A stretch of 35,712 nt of DNA from an uncultured Paracoccaceae bacterium. Lineage in GTDB: Bacteria > Pseudomonadota > Alphaproteobacteria > Rhodobacterales > Rhodobacteraceae. Numbering within the stretch: the first letter of the stretch is position 1; each line of letters starts with the position of its first letter. This document shows positions 32,228-35,712 of the stretch, in pieces. The notes under the pieces are model-generated. The model worked only from the letters and a program-made list of their open reading frames with translations. It was not told the DNA's origin and did no database searches. Location: assembly GCA_937920555.1 (NCBI GenBank), contig CAKZTM010000111.1:1-35712 (forward strand). The letters run 5' to 3'. Both the position numbers and the translations under genes were made by a program.

Positions 32228-33134
32228 GGGGACCGGATTTGAGGTTCTAGAGCCTGAATTTGAAAACTGTTTCGTCGGTCATGTCAGGGTAGAACGACTT
32301 TGGACTGGTGCGCGCTGGTCCGAAGGTCCGGTTTGGTTTGCGGCAGGTCGGTATTTGCTGTGGTCCGATATCCCGAACGACCGTATATTGCGCTTCGATG
32401 ATGCGGATGGGAGCGTATCCACATTTCGTCAACCGGCCAACAATGCCAATGGTCACGCCGTTGATGGTCAGGGTCGTCTGATCTCTTGTGAGCACCTGAC
32501 ACGCTGCGTGAGCCGGACGGAACATGATGGTTCCATCAGCGTGGTTGCGGATACGTTTGACGGAAAACGGCTTAACTCACCAAATGACGTGACCGTCAAA
32601 TCTGATGGATCAATCTGGTTTACCGATCCGTCCTATGGAATCTTAACGGATTATGAAGGTGAGAGAGCCGAGAGCGAAATCGGAGCCTGCCATGTGTACC
32701 GGGTCGACCCAACCGGAGCGATCCATATCGTAGCTGATGATTATTGGAAGCCAAACGGCTTGGCCTTTTCCCCAGATGAAAGCATGCTCTATATCGCGGA
32801 TACCGGCATCACCCACGATCCTGACGGGCCAAAACACATCAGACGGCATCCAGTCCATGCGGACAATACCTTAGGTCCCGGAGAGGTTTTTGCCACCTGT
32901 AGCGAGGGATTGTTCGACGGTTTTCGCGTGGATAGGAATGGTCGGATTTGGAGCTCTGCAGCGGATGGCGTGCATTGCATCAACACTGATGGCAAGTTGA
33001 TTGGAAAGGTGCACGTTCCCGAAATGGTCGGGAATGTGTGTTTTGGAGGACCAAAGTTGAACCGCCTCTTTGTGTGTGGAACAACCTCGCTATATTCCGT
33101 GTTTTTGAACGTAAAGGGCGTGTCACCGGTTTAG
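32211..33134 (+). CDS. SMP-30/gluconolactonase family protein
   Basis: This 307-residue six-bladed beta-propeller has the metal-site pattern of the family: Glu in WSEGPVWF, Asn in LNSPNDVTV, and Asp in DGFRVDRNGRIW, together with KPNGLAFSPDESMLYIADT. Enzymes of this type open sugar lactones to sugar acids. The context of a sugar transporter, a b561-like electron carrier and a GntR-like regulator fits an oxidative sugar route in which a lactone is made and hydrolysed. The GTG start at 32211 is supported by AAGGAGA just before it. The gene overlaps the b561 gene by 17 bases. No signal peptide is seen, so it is probably cytosolic. Confidence 0.9.
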   Translation: MFGEIEGTGFEVLEPEFENCFVGHVRVERLWTGARWSEGPVWFAAGRYLLWSDIPNDRILRFDDADGSVSTFRQPANNANGHAVDGQGRLISCEHLTRCVSRTEHDGSISVVADTFDGKRLNSPNDVTVKSDGSIWFTDPSYGILTDYEGERAESEIGACHVYRVDPTGAIHIVADDYWKPNGLAFSPDESMLYIADTGITHDPDGPKHIRRHPVHADNTLGPGEVFATCSEGLFDGFRVDRNGRIWSSAADGVHCINTDGKLIGKVHVPEMVGNVCFGGPKLNRLFVCGTTSLYSVFLNVKGVSPV

Positions 33135-33304
33135 ATTTTAATCCAGTTTTAGCACATGACGGCCGATTGCGTGCAGCTCTTGTTCTAAGGTTCGTGTCCT
33201 GAAGCAATCTCACCAGATCTGCGTCATTTATTGGGAAGCCGGTTTTTGGGGTCGGGTGTGGCTGAGGGCCATATAGTATCATAAGGAATTTACCCAATTG
33301 AAAT
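33135..33304. other. Short gap between the lactonase gene and the IS66 element
   Basis: No gene or clear terminator is seen in these 170 bp. The lack of a terminator leaves open that the sugar operon once continued past the insertion point. Confidence 0.4.
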
Positions 33305-33388
33305 GTAAGCGGTGCGCCGCTCCCACACTTTCGGCATAGCTCGTGATCTGCGATTCAGAGGCTTCTTTGTTTTGTGGGGAGTTTCTCG

Positions 33389-33775
33389 ATGGGAGCTACA
33401 AGCGAGTTTCTGGCAATGGTGCCGCGTCGTGCGGACGGGAAGCGGAATTGGTCGCCTGAGTTAAAGGCGTGGATTGTGGCGGAGACGTTGATCGAGGGCG
33501 AGACGGTCAAGGCGGTGGCGAAGCGATACGAGCTGATCCCCAGCACAGTGTCGGATTGGCGGCGGATGGCGCGGCAGGGCAAGCTGGTTCTGCCAAACCT
33601 GGATGGCATGGATTTTGTGCCGGTCGAGGTTGGAGCGCCTGCGCCCGTGGACCAGCCTCTGGCGGCGACATCCTCCGGCACGATTGATGTGATCAAAGGC
33701 GATGTCACCGTTCGTCTTGATACTGCGTCGCCTGCGGCGCGTATCGCCGAGATTGCAAAGGCCCTGTCCGGGTGA
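33389..33775 (+). CDS. tnpA: IS66 TnpA
   Basis: This 128-residue accessory protein carries a helix-turn-helix region (WSPELKAWIVAETLIEG, VKAVAKRYELIPSTVSDWR) that probably binds the element's DNA ends. ATG 33389 has GGGGAG seven bases before it; a GTG at 33374 lies upstream in frame. It overlaps tnpB by four bases (GTGA). Confidence 0.9.
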   Translation: MGATSEFLAMVPRRADGKRNWSPELKAWIVAETLIEGETVKAVAKRYELIPSTVSDWRRMARQGKLVLPNLDGMDFVPVEVGAPAPVDQPLAATSSGTIDVIKGDVTVRLDTASPAARIAEIAKALSG

Positions 33776-34125
33776 TCACGCCATCCCACAAAGTCCGGAT
33801 ATTTGTTGCCAGTGATCCGGTGGACTTCCGTAAAGGCCATGATGGGCTAGCTGCTTTGGTGCAAAGCCAACTGCGCGAGAAGCCATTCGACGGTTCCGTC
33901 TATGTGTTCCGGGCCAAGCGGGCTGATCGCTTGAAGCTGATCTATTGGGACGGCAGCGGGTTGGTTATGGCGTACAAACGGCTCGAAGATAACAGCTTCA
34001 CATGGCCCGCGATCAAGAATGGTGTGATGCGTCTGGAACCGGCCCAGTTTGAGGCGCTGTTCTCGGGTCTGGATTGGCGGCGCGTTCGCCCTTTGGAGGT
34101 GGCAGCGCCCTCTGCGGCGGAGTGA
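33772..34125 (+). CDS. tnpB: IS66 TnpB (Orf2)
   Basis: This 117-residue protein has the conserved IS66 Orf2 pattern: VDFRKGHDGLAALV, VYVFRAKRADRLKLIYWDG and GLVMAYKRLEDNSFTWP. It starts at a GTG inside the tnpA end, a typical coupled arrangement. Needed for transposition in the family; the exact role is unknown. Confidence 0.95.
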   Translation: MITPSHKVRIFVASDPVDFRKGHDGLAALVQSQLREKPFDGSVYVFRAKRADRLKLIYWDGSGLVMAYKRLEDNSFTWPAIKNGVMRLEPAQFEALFSGLDWRRVRPLEVAAPSAAE

Positions 34126-34180
34126 CTCACTGGCACGTTTGCACGGGTCATTCGGCCTCAGTTTTGTTATGAGATGGGGC

Positions 34181-35692
34181 ATGACTGTGCCTGACAAATT
34201 GCCCGATGATATCGCCGAATTGAAGGCGATCATCCGTGCGCAGCAGGATCAGAATGCGCGGCTTGAGGCGCTGGTTGCCTCCTTCAAGAAGGCGCTCTTT
34301 GGGAGCAAATCCGAGAAGATTGACCCGGCCCAATACGAGCTGGAACTTGAAGATATCGAGACAGCCATCGCGCAGGTCGAAGCCGAGATCGACGCGGACG
34401 AACGTACCGCCCCTGTGCGCCCTTCAAAACCGCGACAGACCAACCGGGGCTCACTGCCCAAGCATCTGGAACGGGTGGAAGTAGTCATTGAACCTGAACT
34501 CTCCTGCGGCTGCGGAACCGAGCGTCATGTCATTGGCGAAGATGTCAGCGAAAGGCTGGATCTCATTCCAGCCCAGTTCCGGGTGATCGTCACACGGCGT
34601 CCCAAATACGCCTGCCGGTCCTGCGAAGGCGGGATCACCCAAGCCCCGGCACCAACCCACATCATTGCAGGCGGCATGCCAACCGAGGCCACGCTGGCCC
34701 ATGTGCTCGTCTCCAAATACGCCGATCATTTGCCACTTTATCGCCAGGCCCAAATCTACAGCCGTCAGGGGATCGATCTTGATCGCTCGACCTTGGCCGC
34801 ATGGGTCGGCAAATCGGCATTCGAGTTGACCCCAGTCTATGATGCGCTGATGGCCGATCTGAAGCGCTCAACCAAGCTCTTCATGGATGAAACGCCCGCA
34901 CCGGTTCTGGCCCCAGGGCGGAAAAAGACCAAAACCGGATACTTCTGGGCGCTGGCCCGCGATGACAGGCCATGGCATGGAGATGATCCGCCCGGTGTTG
35001 CCTTTACCTACGCGCCGGGGCGATCTGGTCAATATGCAGATAACATTTTGAGCGGCTTCAGCGGGACCCTGCAGGTGGACGGCTACGCAGGCTATAACCG
35101 CTTGCTGAAACGTCCTGCGCAGGATGTGCAGCTTGCCTATTGTTGGGCCCATGCCCGTCGCAAACTGCATGACGTCACACAATCTGGCGCGGCACCAATC
35201 GCGCAGGAAGGCTTGGCGCAAATCCAGGCGCTGTATCGCATCGAAAAAGATCTGCGGGGTCTGCCTGCCGACCAGAGATACGCTGCACGGCAGGACCGCT
35301 CAAAACCCATCATAGAAGATTTTGAGCTTTGGCTTGCCCAAAGCCGCGCCCGCGTCTCAGCGAAGTCGCCAACCGGAGAAGCCCTAAAATACATCGCCAA
35401 ATACTGGGACGGGCTGATCCGGCTCCTTGATGATGGTCGCATCGAAGTCGACAATAATCCCGTCGAGCGCACGATCCGCCCCATCGCCCTCAACCGCAAA
35501 AACGCGCTCTTCGCGGGTCACGATACGGGCGCACAAAACTGGGCCGTCATCGCGTCGTTGATCGAGACCTGCAAACTCAACGCGATCGAGCCTCAGGTCT
35601 ATCTATCAGGTGTCTTGACCGCCATTGCCAACGGCCACAAGCAGACGGACATCAACGCACTACTGCCCTGGAACTACGCCAAACACGTATGA
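34181..35692 (+). CDS. tnpC: IS66 TnpC transposase
   Basis: This protein of about 503 residues is the DDE transposase. It has an N-terminal coiled coil (ELKAIIRAQQDQNARLEALV), a zinc-binding Cys cluster (CGCGTERH ... YACRSC), and the acidic triad in FMDETPAPVL, LQVDGYAGYNRLL and the C-terminal region EVDNNPVERTIRPIALNRKN. No stop or frameshift is seen, so it may be active. ATG 34181 is preferred; other starts upstream in frame lack a ribosome site. Confidence 0.93.
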   Translation: MTVPDKLPDDIAELKAIIRAQQDQNARLEALVASFKKALFGSKSEKIDPAQYELELEDIETAIAQVEAEIDADERTAPVRPSKPRQTNRGSLPKHLERVEVVIEPELSCGCGTERHVIGEDVSERLDLIPAQFRVIVTRRPKYACRSCEGGITQAPAPTHIIAGGMPTEATLAHVLVSKYADHLPLYRQAQIYSRQGIDLDRSTLAAWVGKSAFELTPVYDALMADLKRSTKLFMDETPAPVLAPGRKKTKTGYFWALARDDRPWHGDDPPGVAFTYAPGRSGQYADNILSGFSGTLQVDGYAGYNRLLKRPAQDVQLAYCWAHARRKLHDVTQSGAAPIAQEGLAQIQALYRIEKDLRGLPADQRYAARQDRSKPIIEDFELWLAQSRARVSAKSPTGEALKYIAKYWDGLIRLLDDGRIEVDNNPVERTIRPIALNRKNALFAGHDTGAQNWAVIASLIETCKLNAIEPQVYLSGVLTAIANGHKQTDINALLPWNYAKHV

Positions 35693-35712
35693 CCAGCGCA
35701 CCGCTTACATTG

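Larger units (their letters stand above)
33305..35708 (+). mobile_element. Complete IS66-family insertion sequence (2404 bp)
   Basis: Terminal inverted repeats start GTAAGCGGTGCGC at the left (33305) and are mirrored at the right end (…GCGCACCGCTTAC to 35708); 16 of the first 18 bases match. The left flank is ATTGAAAT (33297-33304) and the four bases visible after the right end are ATTG, fitting the 8-bp target duplication of IS66 elements. It holds tnpA, tnpB and tnpC, all intact. It lies 170 bp after the lactonase gene and may have split the operon from genes beyond the window. Confidence 0.93.

Noticed and set aside
32980-33297. 105-codon minus-strand frame
   Set aside because: Overlaps the 3' end of the lactonase gene and has no recognisable domain or ribosome site.

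Overview
The window looks like part of a plasmid or chromid from a marine alphaproteobacterium of the Roseobacter group (Rhodobacterales). The grounds are a DnaA-like plasmid replicase divergent from a parAB pair, an RTX protein with a C-terminal Hint domain, the gene content and the codon style. This is inferred from gene families; no search was run.

Layout. (1) 1-4540, replication and maintenance: a tyrosine recombinase cut by the window edge; a 209-bp presumed centromere (two GTAACCC-type 16-bp palindromes, four CATACA repeats at an exact 11-bp period, a terminator hairpin); parB and parA on the minus strand; an origin with three GGTGACAC iterons and an AT-rich stretch; and the divergent DnaA-like replicase. 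(2) 4670-11704: a tightly overlapping plus-strand operon of DUF4129-like, DUF4350, MoxR ATPase, DUF58, SpoIIM-like and RDD membrane proteins, followed by a separately promoted multi-pass membrane protein. (3) 11906-17710: a bacterial animal-type haem peroxidase with a clear terminator, a possible small gene, and a 1236-residue NIDO/RTX/Hint protein on the minus strand. (4) 18139-25759, minus strand: a protein joining an AMP-forming adenylation domain, a carrier domain and a membrane acyltransferase-3 domain; then, as a separate unit, a three-gene operon of receptor-like dCache-HAMP-cyclase, an MscS channel with a cyclic-nucleotide-binding domain, and a lipoprotein amino-acid-type binding protein with no transporter genes. 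(5) 25950-33134, plus strand: a LacI-family regulator and a carbohydrate ABC transporter (ATPase, binding protein, two permeases) with a cytochrome b561-like protein and an SMP-30/gluconolactonase-like enzyme. Matching 14-bp operator-like sites lie before the regulator gene and, as an inverted pair, before the ATPase gene. (6) 33305-35708: a complete IS66-family element with terminal inverted repeats and the start of an 8-bp target duplication.

The most unusual part is the operon at 20933-25759. The cyclase-like domain has lost both metal-binding aspartates (Gln536 and Asn580 in their places, at the usual 44-residue spacing) and the transition-state Asn is Asp652. The binding domain of its channel partner also lacks the usual Arg of the phosphate cassette. 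This suggests a membrane sensory unit that uses the cyclase fold without ordinary cAMP or cGMP synthesis. No tRNA, rRNA or CRISPR array was seen.
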